From: Streptomyces fildesensis
GTDB taxonomy: Bacteria > Actinomycetota > Actinomycetes > Streptomycetales > Streptomycetaceae
DNA: 64,000 nucleotides
Reading direction: 5' to 3'
NCBI RefSeq assembly: GCF_016107395.1
Contig: NZ_JAAIKO010000002.1
Span: forward strand, 372,001 to 436,000
Positions 63,863 to 64,000 of the stretch are shown here, in pieces. Position 1 is the first letter of the stretch; each line of letters starts with the position of its first letter. The notes beneath the pieces were generated by a model. That model made no database searches. It saw nothing but the letters and a program-made list of their open reading frames with translations, and had not been told where the DNA came from. The position numbers and the translations under genes were made by a program.

Positions 63863-64000
63863 TTGAGCCGCTCGGTTCTCGTCACCGGAGGAAACCGGGG
63901 CATCGGCCTCGCCATCGCCCAGGCCTTCGCCGACGCGGGTGACAAGGTCGCCATCACCTACCGCTCGGGCGAGCCACCAGCGGGCTTCCTCGCGGTGCGG
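63863..64000 (+). CDS. fabG: FabG-like 3-oxoacyl-ACP reductase (N-terminal part)
   Basis: First 46 codons; the gene runs off the right edge. SRSVLVTGGNRGIGLAIAQAFADAGDKVAITYRSG is the SDR cofactor site of FabG/MabA proteins of fatty-acid synthesis, matching the Streptomyces FabG upstream of the InhA-type enoyl reductase. TTG 63863 is preferred since GGGAAAGGGTG precedes it; ATG 63845 is in frame but would include that SD. Catalytic Tyr/Lys lie outside the window. Confidence 0.85.
   Translation, partial: MSRSVLVTGGNRGIGLAIAQAFADAGDKVAITYRSGEPPAGFLAVR

Overview
The window is high-GC DNA (roughly 72-74% by eye) with dense, often overlapping genes, many GTG starts, GGAGG-type ribosome binding sites, SCO1860-type LAETG surface proteins, an Asp23/Gls24-AmaP locus, a DasR-type operator and a Gbn-like small HTH protein. 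This points to a Streptomyces chromosome (core region). From memory, the gene order from the LAETG protein through the cobalamin cluster, pitH2, the ABC-F protein and the small HTH protein to enoyl-CoA hydratase resembles the S. coelicolor SCO1860 to SCO1838 region read in reverse; that comparison was not computed.

Layout. 1-2863: end of a probable aminotransferase, an amidohydrolase and a sortase-anchored surface protein. 2965-5778: a Ser/Thr kinase fused through one membrane helix to an extracellular oligopeptide-binding domain. 5768-23580: a minus-strand cobalamin (B12) operon in which most genes overlap by 4 nt (cobD-cobQ-cobN-chlID-cobO-cobB-cobI-cobM-cobL-cbiG/cobJ-cobH-cbiX-cobC). It is preceded by a cobalamin riboswitch and a possible coupled leader ORF. 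cobB carries what looks like an interspersed Streptomyces repeat read in frame. 23720-25295: low-affinity phosphate transporter with a small membrane protein and a two-unit PHO box. 25412-34716: amine oxidase-like FAD enzyme, class II aldolase, alpha/beta hydrolase, a HEAT-like protein, zinc peptidase, ABC-F protein with a possible leaderless micro-ORF, the Gbn-like nucleoid protein with GATC-rich upstream DNA, and enoyl-CoA hydratase. 34757-38093: Asp23/Gls24 envelope-stress locus. 38130-42915: SDR, GH15, SURF1, zinc-ribbon protein and DEDDh exonuclease.

42941-47911: a TetR regulator divergent from a four-gene catabolic operon (acetoacetate decarboxylase-like, SDR, two amidohydrolases) with a 15-bp palindrome between them. 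48017-52296: small secreted peptide, large LuxR-type regulator, zinc alcohol dehydrogenase. 52357-56503: secreted subtilase, then DUF485 protein plus acetate permease-type symporter. 56651-59069: moaA, small conserved proteins and a GlsB-type membrane protein. 59076-62564: tldD-pmbA-kptA operon. 62716-63739: a chitin-type LPMO whose promoter has a DasR-like palindrome lying exactly between -35 and -10. The window ends inside a fabG-like gene. No rRNA, tRNA, insertion sequence, prophage or CRISPR array was seen.
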